Part shown: piece after piece, positions 53,451-64,000 of the stretch
Layout: each line of letters begins with the position of its first letter
How positions within the stretch are numbered: position 1 is the stretch's first letter
Translations under genes and position numbers: made by a program
The notes under the pieces: model-generated
Database searches by the model: none
What the model saw: the letters and a program-made list of their open reading frames with translations, nothing else
Told to the model about the DNA's origin: nothing
From: Laburnicola sp. R22_1
Taxonomy: Eukaryota; Ascomycota; Dothideomycetes; Pleosporales; Didymosphaeriaceae
Length of the DNA: 64,000 bases
Assembly (NCBI GenBank): GCA_014281115.1
Contig: JACONQ010000009.1
Span: 806,001-870,000 of the forward strand
Direction of reading: 5' to 3'

Positions 53451-56400
53451 TTAGTAAAATACTTAGCGAATATTAAGCTTAGTAAAGAGTCTTGCTCTAG
53501 AGAGGCGTATAAGTGTCTCCTTAATAAGTAGAATTACTATAACATCCTTTCTAGTAATAGTATTAAGCTAGTGGTAATTAACGTAAAAGCGCTAACCTCT
53601 ACTTAGCTTTTTAGCAAATAACACTAGTAAAGTAAACCTAGCATCGCTAGGAACAATAAACTCGCGCTTAATATAGTTATTAATATAGACTTTAAGGAGT
53701 TTAAGGTACTCTAAGAATATACTATATAAAGGTAAGGTAGTAAGTATAGACAGGTTTTTAGTAAGGTTAATATAGTAATTAACGTCCTTTTAGTAAGGCG
53801 GAACAGCGTTAGAATTTAATTTTAAAAAATAGGCAGGCTCCGCTTTAGCGTATCCTAGCTAGGAGAGAGCTTATTCTATTTTGGCGAGTAGGTTAGCTTA
53901 GGACTTATTTTCTAGGCTGTACATCTTGCTCTTATAGTCCTTACTAAGTTTAGCTAGCTTATAGAAACTAGTATATCTAATAATTATATTAGACTTATAG
54001 CTGCTATTTAAAGCAAAGGCTGCGACGCTTACTATATTAATATTAAAACTAGCAGCATATAATTGTTCTCGCGTTAGCGCCTAAATAAGTTCTAGAAGGT
54101 TAGCTAAATTCTATAGGGCTGGTAAGTCTACTAAACACAATTTATTGTTTATCTTCTATAAGTTCTCCTTTTATATTAGTAATTTAGTAAGGGCGAAGGA
54201 AGTCCTTCTAGGTTATTCTAGCTAGAGTAACTTAAATTAAATAGTTAATTCCTATAAGAGCTATCTAATCTTTAGATTAGCTTCTCTAGTAGAATTATAG
54301 TCTCTAAGTCTAGAGCTAAGAGTAATACCTAGATCCTGCTATATAATTTCTAGGGGCTAGTCTTACTAGTAGCTTCCTTAGATAGCGGAGATAGAGTAAC
54401 TAATAGGCGACTTATTGTCTAATAGCTCTTTATCTAAGGAAGACAGCTCTATAGCCTCTACACTACTATTTCTGTTAAAGTTGTCCTTATAGCTTAGTTT
54501 CTAGTAAGTCTTTAAGTACGTTTTAATAACTAAGATAGTAGAGTTAGAAAGCTAGATAGAGATTTTCTTAGAAACGCTCTAGTTGGCTTTTAATAAGCGA
54601 GTCTTTTAGCGGGTATAGTTTTACTTCTTAAGTAGATCGTTCTATTAAGTAGCGTTATTCTAGTAGAAAGGGTTAGATAGTAGAAAAGTTTATAGTAGAA
54701 TAAAATTACTAGTAAAGATTAGATTCTTATTATCTTTTTAATAAAGGCGGCGGTCCTAAGCGTTAACTAGGCAGTTGGCTTGCTTAAAAAATTTCTACTA
54801 ATAATAAGATTATAGTCCCCTATACTATAGAAAACAAACTATATAGTAAAGCTACGTTTATTAATATTAAGTTAGGCTATAAAATAGGTATCCACTTTTA
54901 TATTTCTCTTTTCTGCAAAGTTCTTAAGGGTAATTAGTGTTATTAGACAGAGGAGTTTGGCTTTAAGCTATTTTTGTACTGCCTTTATATACCTTAAAGT
55001 AATAAGATTATAAGCGCTAGCACTAGTGTTTATTAAGGCTCGCAACCTAAAAGCTAATTCTTAGAATATAATTTGCACTAGTATAACTAGTTAGGGGCCT
55101 TTAAATAACTTAAGAACTCTTACTATTTTGCCGCCTATAGGTAATAATTTTAGCTTAGCATCTGCGTTTTATAATTAGAACTATAGTTTATCTAGGTTAA
55201 TTAGTTTAGTGGCCCCTATATAAGCTACTAGATTAGAGTAGTCTAGTAGCGCGTATTTAAAGTCTTATTATTTAATAAATTACCTGCCTCTAAATTAAAG
55301 TAGTAGGTAATACTAAGTTTATTTAAATGTAGATTATCTGCTATATCTATATTTGCTTATATAGCTATCTTTTTAGTATAGGGGCAGCGGCGTAAGTGTT
55401 TGTTTCCTACTTTGCTATACTTAAAACAGGCGTAGTTCTAAACACACTACGCTCTAGTCTAATTATAAAGGGTAGAAAAGAAAATAGTAGGTTAATTATT
55501 AGTAATAGGTCTAGAGTAGAGTGCTAATTTAGTAGGGGCCATATATAAGAGCTATAATTTAAAGGGTAATACCTAGAAAGAAGTTCTTATATATACGCCT
55601 AGAAAAGGGTTAATATATTATTATTTTAAAGAGTGCAGCCAGCTATAGTTATTTAGCGTTTAATTACTAGATAGTTAATATTAGGGTCTTTTATCTCTCG
55701 CTAGAGCATTAACTTAAGACTTCTAGTTAGTTTAAGTTATAATTTGTCTTTTTAGATCTTTATATTTAGTCTACCTTTCCTAGCTAGACTCTTAAAAGTC
55801 TATAGAAATATCTAGGTGTCTATCCTATTAAAGAGAAAGAGCTTATAAAACTTCTTATATACCTATTAGGGAGCAAAGGAATTATAGTAAGTCTTTTCTA
55901 GAAATTTAAAAAGTGCTTTAAGTTCACAATCTTCTTAAAAGGCCTAATTTATTTAACGCTAATTTCGCGCTGCCTTTTAAGGCGCGCCTCTAAGACGGCT
56001 AAGGATAGCTTCTATAAGGTTATTTTAATCTTCCTTATTATTATTATCTTAGTAATAGTCCGCGTTTATACAGATCTTATTATGTATATCCTTTAGCTAA
56101 TCTTTAATACTAGGGCTAGGTTAACTTTTTCTATAGTACTTATTAATATTAGATAGCTTTATAGAGCGTCTTAGCTTAGATACACTAAATAGAGTAGCTA
56201 AAGTATATCTGCCCTAGGGCATATTAATCTAGGCGCTATTAGCAAGCTTAGTTTATATATATCCCAGAACTAGAAAGTAGTAAAGAGTGTTATTCTATTA
56301 TATAGTAGATACTATAATCTAGAGCAGATATTCTAGTATATATTAGGGCGCAGCTAGGTAGAATAAGTTTTACTTGGCTACCTAAGGGCGGTATAAACTA

Positions 56401-57619
56401 TATAGTAGATTAGGCATTTCTAGGCTAGGGGGTTTTAAGGGGACTTAAGTGCAGTGCTATAGATTATAATTATCTTTAATAGAGGGGAGAACTTTCTTAG
56501 GGCTAAATAAGCTTTATCTAATAGCTACTTAATTTGTAATATTAGGCTAAAAGTAAGAATTTTCTAAGACTATATATACTATAGTATAAGGTGTTATTAT
56601 CTTAAGTATAGTAAAAGCTTATTTAAATATATTAGCGCGCTCACACAAAGCCTAAATAAAAACCTCCTATTTAGAGTCTTTTTTAGACTTTGTAATAGCC
56701 CTAGTTACTAAATCTAGTACTATTTTTAAAAATAGGCCTTAAGAAAAGCAATATTAAGCCTAAAGCTAATAGGTGACAAGTAACTATTTTATTTCTAAGC
56801 TATACTAAATTACTTAGTCTAGCTTAAATTTTCCTATAAACGCGTTATACTTACTAATAGTTTTAAGTTTAGCTTTACCTTAGTGTATAAGCCGCTTAAA
56901 GTTTGCTATTAAAAATTTATCGCTTAGCTAGTCTACTTTAAGCGTAGTAATATAGTAATTATACTATATATTATAAAGGATTCCTTTAGAGTAGACCTTT
57001 TTTAGTAGTTTAATAATACTCTTTTTCTTTATAAGGCTAGAGGCAAAGCAACTAGTTATCTAGGGGATAGCTATTAGCTACTTTCTACGCTAAATAAATA
57101 ATAGCTTACTAGTAGAGTTAAGTAGAGAAATCTTCTTAAGGCGAGCATTATATAGACTATTATTAGTAAGGTGTAGGCAAATGTCTACCTCTATATTATT
57201 AATTCTAGAACTATCTAGGAGTAAAGAGGACGCAAGGGACATTCTAGAAGTCTCCTAGATTAAAGGGTAGTAGCTTACTATAGTGTAGGCAATAGTAAGG
57301 TTAAGCAAAGTAAGAGTTATAAAGAGGATATAGTAGATAGATCTAAGGTAGTAAATCTTATATAGCGTGCAAGCTAGCGTATAATCTAAGCTAAGAAAAA
57401 ATTAGATAAAAGATAAAGTATAAAATAAAATATATAAAACTTTAACCTTTGTGTTATTTCTATAGCCTAGCTTTATGCCTTATACCCTTGCTATAATAGC
57501 GCTAAAAGGTACTTATTAGGCAAGTTAGCTCTATAGGATATAGTGTAATAGTTATTATTTAGTAATTATTAATTTTTTTTTAGGAACTCCCTACCTAATT
57601 AGGTAAGCAACCTCTCTAA

Positions 57620-57870
57620 GTAGGCCTTAGCGTAGTATAATAATACTACCTAGCACTAAAGTAACTAATAAACTTCTAGCCTAATCTAGTAAGTAATAGC
57701 CTAACCTATCTTAGCGTAATATAGTAATACTGCCTAGCACTAAAGTAACTAATAAACTTCTAGCCTAACCTAGTAAGTAATAGCCTAATCTACCTTAGTG
57801 TAGTATAATAATACTGCCTAGCACTAAAGTAACTAACACCCTTCTAGCCTAACCTAGTAAGCTAAAACTT
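57620..57870. repeat. 84-bp tandem repeat, three copies
   Basis: The landmark CCTAGCACTAAAGTAACTAA recurs at 57649, 57733 and 57817, an exact 84-bp period. The array lies inside the retrotransposon just beyond its 5' LTR, in the leader/gag-start region. Confidence 0.85.
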
Positions 57871-57961
57871 CTACTAATTTAACTGCCTATAGGCAGTATC
57901 TTAAGGAAGAAGTAAATATTATATTACTGTCTATAGTTAAATAAATTTAATTTTAGTATAA

Positions 57962-58240
57962 TATAAGGGCAGTACACAGCCTTATAGGACAAACCTCTTA
58001 GGGATAGCTAGAATAGTTAAAAGAGATAACTAAATTAAGACTATACTAAGATAGGGAATAAGAAAGAAATCTAGAGGGCCCTTACTTATATAGTGGGCAG
58101 CATAGAGCATAGGTCCCACGCTAACCACGCGCTAACACTAACTAGGAAAGATGCCTTCTATAAGATAAAAGGCGCTATTAGGGTGTGAAAGAAAAGGTAA
58201 TAGTAAATAACTAGTAGAAAGGTAGACACGAACCATTACA
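57962..58240 (-). repeat. 5' LTR (right)
   Basis: 279 bp, homologous to the left and solo LTRs. It ends CCATTACA. It differs from the left LTR by many transitions, in keeping with RIP after insertion. Confidence 0.9.
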
Positions 58241-59632
58241 TTTAGCCCTTTAGTAGTTATATACTCTACTAGTCTTACGCACTTTATAGAAGGTTACTAA
58301 GGGCTCTCTAGTATTATAAAAAAGAACTTTTAGTAGCTATTTTAAGCTACCTAGAATTATTTACTAACTAAAAAGACTATTCTAAGCGCTTTTATAGCTA
58401 CTAGACTTGCGCCTTTTAATTCTAATAAAATCCTTATATAATTCTACTTTCTATAATATAAGCGCCTATTCTTAAGTAGAAGTAGCTTATCTATACTTAG
58501 CGTAAGCAACTAGCTAAAAATTAAAAGTCTTTTATATAAGGCTATTAAGAATATATATAATTTATAGACTATAAAGCTTACTTATATAGTCTATATAATT
58601 ACTACTAAAAATTAGCTCTTAAAGTATAAAAATAAGTAGCTTAAAGAGGCTTTTCTTAAGAAGAAAAGGTACTACTAGTAGAGTAAAGCTTTATAGCTAA
58701 AAGCGCTAAAAACTATAATAATAAAGCTATATTTTAGTTGCTAGTAAAGGTCTAAAAAGCTTAAAACTTTTAGGCTAAAAAAGAGGTAGAGAAAATAGTA
58801 GTATAGCTTTAGAAAAATAAAGAAATAAATTTTAAAAAGTAGAAAAAGCTTTAAAAGGCAGCTCTACTAAAGAAAAGGCGCTAAAAAAGCTACTATTAAA
58901 GAAGAGCGCACCTAGAAGTATAAGTAAAAGGCCTTTAAAGCTTAAAAAGTATATAAAACCTAAGTAATAGAAAAGTAACTCTATAATAAGCTTAAAGCTT
59001 TTAAAAAGAGTAATTAGAGATGCCTTAAGCCTACTATATTAAGTATAAAAGATATTAAGTATATATAGCCTAAGTTATTACTTATTAAAAATAAAGTGCC
59101 TAATTCTAGCCCTTTAACGCATATCTATAAAATATACCTCTCCCTCTACTTTTAGTAACTAAATAGGTGCTAGAATTACTTAATAAGCTCCTCTAATTAT
59201 TACTTTAGAAAATCTAGTAATTTTATAATATATATAGAGCTCTATAGTCTTATCTTTATAGGTGGCAATTATGCTAAAAACGTGCATTTAGTGGGAACGT
59301 GCACTTGCTAACCTAATACGTTAAGGATAATGCGACTAACCACATTGTCTTGCACCCTTGCGCGGCCCACTTTCGCATTATCTGTGCGCAGCAAAATTTG
59401 AAGAAAATAAAGACAACTTATCTTTAAAAGCTATTCTTTCTTCAAAGAAATAGGCTTTTTCTTCGATTTTTTGGCGCATCTAAAACGCCGATAAATTTGA
59501 GAATATATTGCCTTTTTTCGAAGACTTTTCTCTTCGAAAAACAATTGTTTCTTGCAATTGAAAAAGGTGAGACAATAGCGACGTTACAGGCCTGCCCGGT
59601 ATTACTTGGAGGTTTGCCCGCTATCTTGTGCC

Positions 59633-59945
59633 TCATTTACTTAATTTGTATATATAATATATATTAAAGCTTGCCGCACTTGTGCAGCACCTAGCCCACT
59701 TGCCGAGCGACGATTTTTCTCTAGACGGAAGCTTGCGCGTCACACCGGACCGTTTTGTCGATACCATGCTGAGCAATACCTTACAAATGGCTCATGGGGC
59801 CTGGAGACGAGCTACATACAAAAGCTGCCGGCTCTCACCGTCTCTGCTACAGTGCCCATCGCAGACCCCAATCCCCAGACCTTCCATCCTTCCTACCTTG
59901 AGCTCAACCTCGTCCAACAAGCCTTTGTCCACCACAACCGCAACC
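59633..59945. other. Intergenic, promoter and leader of the nitroreductase gene
   Basis: Open in frame with the nitroreductase upstream of its preferred ATG, so a longer N-terminus (possibly a mitochondrial leader) is possible. Nothing else was seen. Confidence 0.4.
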
Positions 59946-60747
59946 ATGTCGTCCAACAAGACTTTCCTCCAGGCCGTCAAGGACCGCCGCACCATCTACC
60001 AGCTCAACAAACAGGCGCCCAAGTCCGACAAGGAGATTGTCGAGATCGTCAACCACGTCGTCCTCCACGTGCCTTCGTCGTTCAACTCGCAGTCGTCCCG
60101 CCTCGTCGTCCTGCTCAACAAGGAGCACGAGAAGTTCTGGGACATGACGGCCGAGGTGCTGAAGCCCATGGTGCCGGAGGAGCAATTCAAGTCGGGCACG
60201 GAGCCCAAGCTCAATGGCTTCAAGGCCGCCTACGGAACGGTAAGTCTCGTCAATCCCTCATTTGGACTCTGAAACTTTTCCTTTTTTCCGGGAGAAGCAT
60301 CGAGAACAGTGGTGGGTAGTGGTAGAAAAACCACAACAAGCCCCACACTAGCTCATGCACGCCCCACCATCACCATCGTCATCATGCAGCCCCACCACAT
60401 CACTAACCGGCCTCGCACCCCAGATCCTCTTCTTCGAGGACCCCGAGCCCGTCGACGCCCTCCGCAAAGCCTTCCCCATGTACGCGCACCACTTCGGCGA
60501 CTGGAGCGAGCACACGTCCGCCATGCACCAGTACGCGGCGTGGGTCGCGCTCGAGGCCGAGGGCTTCGGCGCAAACCTCCAGCACTACAACCCCGTTGTC
60601 GACCAGAAGGCGCAGGAGGAGTGGAACATACCGCTTGACTGGAAGCTGGGGGCGGAGCTGGTGTTTGGTGGCCGCGCGGGGGAGCCCAACGAGAAGCAGT
60701 TTAAGCCCTTGGAGGAGCGCGTTTTTGTGCATGGTGCGAAGGAGTAG
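59946..60747 (+). CDS. Nitroreductase-like FMN protein (Frm2/Hbn1 type)
   Basis: Exons 59946-60239 and 60424-60747 (intron 184 bp) give 205 residues. The start FLQAVKDRRTIYQLNKQAP is the nitroreductase FMN-binding opening. VLHVPSSFNSQSSRLVVLL and ILFFEDPEPVDALRKAFP are typical of the fungal Frm2/Hbn1 branch, and the end holds KPLEERVFVHG. The family reduces nitro compounds and influences lipid and oxidative-stress signalling in yeast. An upstream in-frame ATG at 59682 would add 88 residues; the chosen ATG begins the conserved part. Confidence 0.87.
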
Positions 60748-61879
60748 AGTGCGTCGTGATGGCATACCCCTTGTTGTGGTTTATTAGCGAGTTAAATGAG
60801 AATAAGAAGGGTTTGAAGGATTGGTGATTTTGTTTTGTTATGTGATGAATCGCATCGTATTGGGTTATCTTCTTGTCGGTGTATATTCTGAAAGACATCC
60901 ACCTAGATTCGAAGGAGGCTGTAGGTTGCAAAGATAAAGCTTCCGCCGCACCGAAGATCGTATAACTACCCTACGAGCCTCAACGCCACGAGGAGACATG
61001 TGGGCAACATCTAGTCACGTGCCTGTGAAGCCACGCAGCTCCGTCTGATTGGTTCATTTAGGCTCGGCCGACTCACGTGACCTTACTTCAGCCAATCCAG
61101 CTCAGCTCAGCATTTCTACAGCAGAAGTCTCCAGCATCGCGACCCAGTTCTACAAAAAGAGTATCTCTACATCGCAAACAACGGTATCCGGTAATACAAA
61201 ATTGAAGGTTTCAACAAAATCGCAACCGCGTGAGATGACGTCACAGGCAGAAACCTTCGAGGCCGTGCCAACTTTCAAAGCTTTGCGGCGTCCTTGGCGG
61301 AACGGGGAACCACGATGCCATGGAAGCTTGGGAGTATCCCATCGGTGCTTGTTGCTCCGCTGTACGAACGGGCGTTTTCCTACTGAAATGCAACAACAGC
61401 ATCGCAACCACAGGGCGCCGACCCACACGATATAAACCCCTTCGTTCAACCTACAGAGAGTCCCTCTCAAGGATCGACATGACATAGATATGATGATATG
61501 GACTTCCCCAGGCGTCGGGTCTCGCGGGTTCGTGCGCGCGACCCACTAAATCACACGGTCTTTGATCAAGGTAACAGGCTGAGCCGCAATGCGGAACTGT
61601 GCCTCGCGGTTGGGAAACGTGCGATGATGGCATATCACACTGTCTTGTGACTGTTTCGCAGCATGGGTTATGCGCCGCGAACTTCACCAGTGTATTTGAG
61701 CAGGGAGGTGCCCAGTCTTGGGCTGGAGCTTCTATAGCATGCTGCAAGGCAGGCGAAGCCTCGGTGTGGCTTCTTGAATATTTGACGTCGCCATTTCCTC
61801 GTTGCATCATCGAACAAAACATTACTTCACACCTCGGAGAATTTTTTGAAGACGGGGGTCTGTCTATATTGTTTTCAGC
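60748..61879. other. Intergenic, no gene seen
   Basis: Holds the nitroreductase 3' region and the transporter promoter. Short frames have no motifs. Confidence 0.45.
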
Positions 61880-63721
61880 ATGGCGGACCTAAAGGATGAG
61901 GTTCCCATCCCCCCTGACGATGTCGAAGCCGAGAAAAAGGACGATAGCTCCGAGCCTGGTACGACGCACAACGAGGACCCAACCGGGGGCGACACCTCCC
62001 AAGAAGACCACGACTTTTCCGCGAAATACGGGACGTACGACCACTACGAAATCACGGAAGAAGACTGCTACGACGAGCTGGGGTTCTGTTTACGGTGCAG
62101 GTGTGATGAACTTCAACACGTCGCTGTATTCGAATGCGATTGGGGGGATTCCCGAGGAGTTTGGTGTTAGTGCGCAGTCTGCACGGTTGGGTGCGGCCAT
62201 CTTTTTGATCACGTATGCGTTTGGGTGCGAGTTGTGGGCGGTATGTTTGCAATGCGAGCACGTCTCTTTTGCGTGCGTTTGCTGATGAGATGTAGCCTTG
62301 GAGCGAAGAGCTGGGGAGATGGCCTATTCTTCAGCTCAGTTTGTTTTTGGTGAATATTTGGCAGATTCCGGTGGGGATCGCGCCGGATTTTGGGACTATC
62401 CTGGCGTTTCGGGCGCTGGGTGGTCTTTCGACGGCAGGTGGTTCAGTGACGCTGGGCATGGTTGCCGATATGTGGGAGGATGATGCGCAACAATACGCTG
62501 TGGTACGTCTATTGATCTTCAATTCGCGTGGGATACCTCTAATACTAGATATAGGCATTTATCGTCTTCTCGTCCGTCGGCGGTTCCATCTTGGGACCTG
62601 TTGTTGGAGGCTTCGTGGAACAATTCCTGGCATGGCGATGGAATATCTGGATCCAGTTGATTTTCGGCGGCGCGACTCAAATCGCACATTTTTTCCTTGT
62701 CCCAGAAACCCGGTCGACTATCATGATGGACCGTATCGGAAAGAAGCGCCGTGCAGAGAGTGAAAAAAACGGGAAGCCTCTCAACCTCTGGGGCCCTAAC
62801 GAGCTCAAGCATTTCAAAGAACGCTTCTCCATGCGAGAAATCCTAATCACCTGTAAGCATCCCATCCGCCCAACATCTTCTCCGTCCATACTAACCAAAA
62901 CCCCCCCAGGGATCCGCCCATTCCGCATGTTCCTAACCGAGCCCATCGTCCTCGTCCTCTCCCTCCTCTCCGGCTTCTCCGACGCCCTAATCTTCATGTT
63001 CATCCAATCCTTCGCCCTCGTCTACGCGCAATGGGACTTCGTCCCCTTCTCCATCGGCATAGGCTACTTCATAGCCTGCCTCTCCTTCTTCCCCGCCATC
63101 AAGCGCAACGAAAAAGAGCGTAAAAACAACCCCACCAACGAACGCTCCCAATACGAGTCCCGCCTCTGGTGGCTCCTCTACACGGCGCCCTGCCTCCCCA
63201 TCGGCCTCATGGGCTTCGCCTGGACGTCCACCGGCCCGCCACTCCCCTGGACCGCGTCCATGATCTTCGCTGCTATGGTTGGTATCGCGAATTACGCTAT
63301 TTATATGGCGACCGTCGACTACATGATCTGCGCGTACGGGCCGTACTCGGCCTCTGCAACGGGCGGCAACGGCTGGGCGCGCGACTTCCTCGCCGGCGTC
63401 CTGACCCTCCCTGCTACACCGTTTTTCCAGGACATCCCCAGCTCGGCGGACCCGAACCATCTCGCGTACGCGTCGACGATTCTTTTCGGCATCTCGTTCG
63501 TCCTCGTTGCGGCTGTGTATGTGATTTATTGGAAGGGCCCGGTGCTGAGGGAGAGGAGTCCGTTTGTGCAGCAGTTGGTGGGCGCGAGGGAGCAGACGGG
63601 TGGGAGGAGGGTGAGCGCTGTGCCGGGCGTCCATGGCTTGAGGCATGGTTCTATTGCTGGGGAGGGGATGGAGGGCGGGAGGAGGGGGAGTGTTATAAGG
63701 GGGGCGAAGGTGGGGAGTTAG
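61880..63721 (+). CDS. MFS drug/polyamine-type transporter with a damaged first membrane helix
   Basis: A hydrophilic N-terminus (MADLKDEVPIPP ... EITEEDCYDELGF) is followed, after a gap, by MNFNTSLYSNAIGGIPEEFG and eleven or so helices, spliced from 62106-62240, 62296-62502, 62555-62852 and 62910-63721 (introns 55, 52 and 57 bp). GGLSTAGGSVTLGMVADMWE and FFLVPETRSTI are typical of the DHA1 drug:proton antiporters of fungi. Between DELGF and MNFNT the usual first helix (some 18-20 residues) is missing. Only codons reading F-T-V-Q-V remain, and the frame shifts by one. A short segment near 63040 (QWDFVPFSIGIGYF) also looks shortened. It may be a pseudogene or start at an inner ATG (62106). Confidence 0.75.
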
Positions 63722-64000
63722 CAGCTGCAGCGGGTGCGTTGATGGGGTCTGGTTGTGGGGGGTTGGTTTGGGCCGCTGTTAGTGCGATTCGGTGGGGCTG
63801 GATGTTGTTACTGTACGATATGTGTTTTTCTAATTTATAAGATACTATGAAGACTGGCATCAGTCGGCCTTTGAGCATGGTATATGACGTGGATGCTGGA
63901 GCGGACGATATGGAATATGCTGAGGCGCCCTAGAGAGCTGCGAGATCATGCTGTCATCCTGCAAGATCGAACAATACAAGGAAGGAAGAGGTGGTAGCAA
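63722..64000. other. 3' flank of the transporter, no gene seen
   Basis: Short G/T-rich then mixed sequence to the window edge. Confidence 0.4.

Larger units (their letters stand above)
49877..58240 (-). mobile_element. Full-length Ty3/gypsy LTR retrotransposon, RIP-degraded
   Basis: Two LTRs (49877-50151 and 57962-58240) bound an 8.4-kb element flanked by the 5-bp duplication TTTAG (49872-49876, 58241-58245). A purine tract (AAAAGGGGG on the minus strand) sits next to the left LTR, so the element reads leftwards. Order from right to left fits gag, protease, reverse transcriptase, integrase. Nearly every frame is closed by G-to-A/C-to-T stops. No primer binding site was recognised. Confidence 0.92.
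48837..59316 (+). mobile_element. RIP-degraded pogo/Fot1-like element split by a retrotransposon
   Basis: Inverted repeats (TTAGGTCATCAAGTGCACG and its right-hand partner TTAGGTTAGCAAGTGCACG) are flanked by TA at 48835-48836 and 59317-59318, inside an AACGTACGTT-like target. The + strand still shows transposase remnants: HIYNINKKGFLLEYL near 49380, where a YNMDEKGF-type motif is expected, and a Lys/Ala-rich tail near 58600-58900. The gypsy element divides it at TTTAG. Net length is about 2.1 kb. Confidence 0.8.
48784..59632. mobile_element. Outer MITE-like element, about 369 bp net, carrying the nested insertions
   Basis: Inverted repeats of about 52 bp face each other at 48784-48835 and 59582-59632 (starting GGCACAAGATAGCGGGC and ending CCTGTAACGT), with three mismatches. 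The repeat itself holds a twofold GCGGGCAGGCCT / CCGGGCAGGCCT motif. Once the inner element is taken out, about 369 bp remain, with no coding capacity. No clear target duplication was found. Most of its body (59319-59632) is not AT-degraded. Confidence 0.7.

Noticed and set aside
36098..59316. Possible CRISPR arrays suggested by repeated TA-rich strings
   Set aside because: Repeats are transposon ends, LTRs or an 84-bp tandem array without spacer structure, and the organism is a fungus.
61500..61560. Possible tRNA because of a GGGTTCGTGCGC string
   Set aside because: The string only loosely resembles a B box; no A box, anticodon arm or acceptor pairing could be found.

Overview
The window looks like nuclear DNA of a filamentous ascomycete (Pezizomycotina), most likely a dothideomycete of the Pleosporales type. 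Genes carry short introns (mostly 43-70 bp) with GTAAGT-like donors and CTAAC/CTGAC-like branch sites. The protein families are typically fungal (Spa2, Zn2Cys6 regulator, DUF6594, EthD, Frm2-like nitroreductase). Two blocks (about 35.4-38.4 kb and 48.8-59.3 kb) are AT-rich, almost free of open frames and made of transposons whose codons show the C-to-T / G-to-A decay expected of repeat-induced point mutation (RIP). Genus and species cannot be named from the sequence alone.

Layout. 0-12 kb: a secreted GH2 glycosidase cut by the window edge, a single-pass membrane protein with a coding minisatellite, a tandem cluster of three small related two-exon genes of unknown function, and a four-exon GH43 enzyme. 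12-20 kb: housekeeping genes, namely Spa2 (polarisome), an ING-family PHD protein and a Hos2-type histone deacetylase; the last two are divergent across 335 bp. 19.9-25.3 kb: a complete but dead hAT transposon (8-bp target duplication) with a Fot1/pogo element inside its transposase gene. 26-34.5 kb: a Zn2Cys6 transcription factor, a D-2-hydroxyacid dehydrogenase, a DUF6594 membrane protein, a small gene broken by a 222-bp MITE near codon 9, and an SDR oxidoreductase. 35.4-38.4 kb: RIP-degraded island with a solo LTR and a dead pogo element. 38.5-48.1 kb: an SDR pseudogene split by a Tad1-like LINE, an EthD-domain gene, a decayed MDR dehydrogenase, an F-box-like gene and an NmrA-like reductase. 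48.8-59.6 kb: a three-level nest in which a MITE-like element holds a pogo element, which holds a full-length Ty3/gypsy retrotransposon. 59.9-64 kb: a nitroreductase-like gene and an MFS drug-type transporter whose first membrane helix is mostly deleted.

Together the window contrasts a conserved core (polarity, chromatin, regulator) with accessory segments rich in oxidoreductases, pseudogenes and nested transposons. Exon structures were worked out by hand from splice signals and reading-frame continuity, so exact junctions are proposals. The least explained item is the tandem paralogue cluster at 5.9-8.7 kb. I saw no self-evident new molecular machine.
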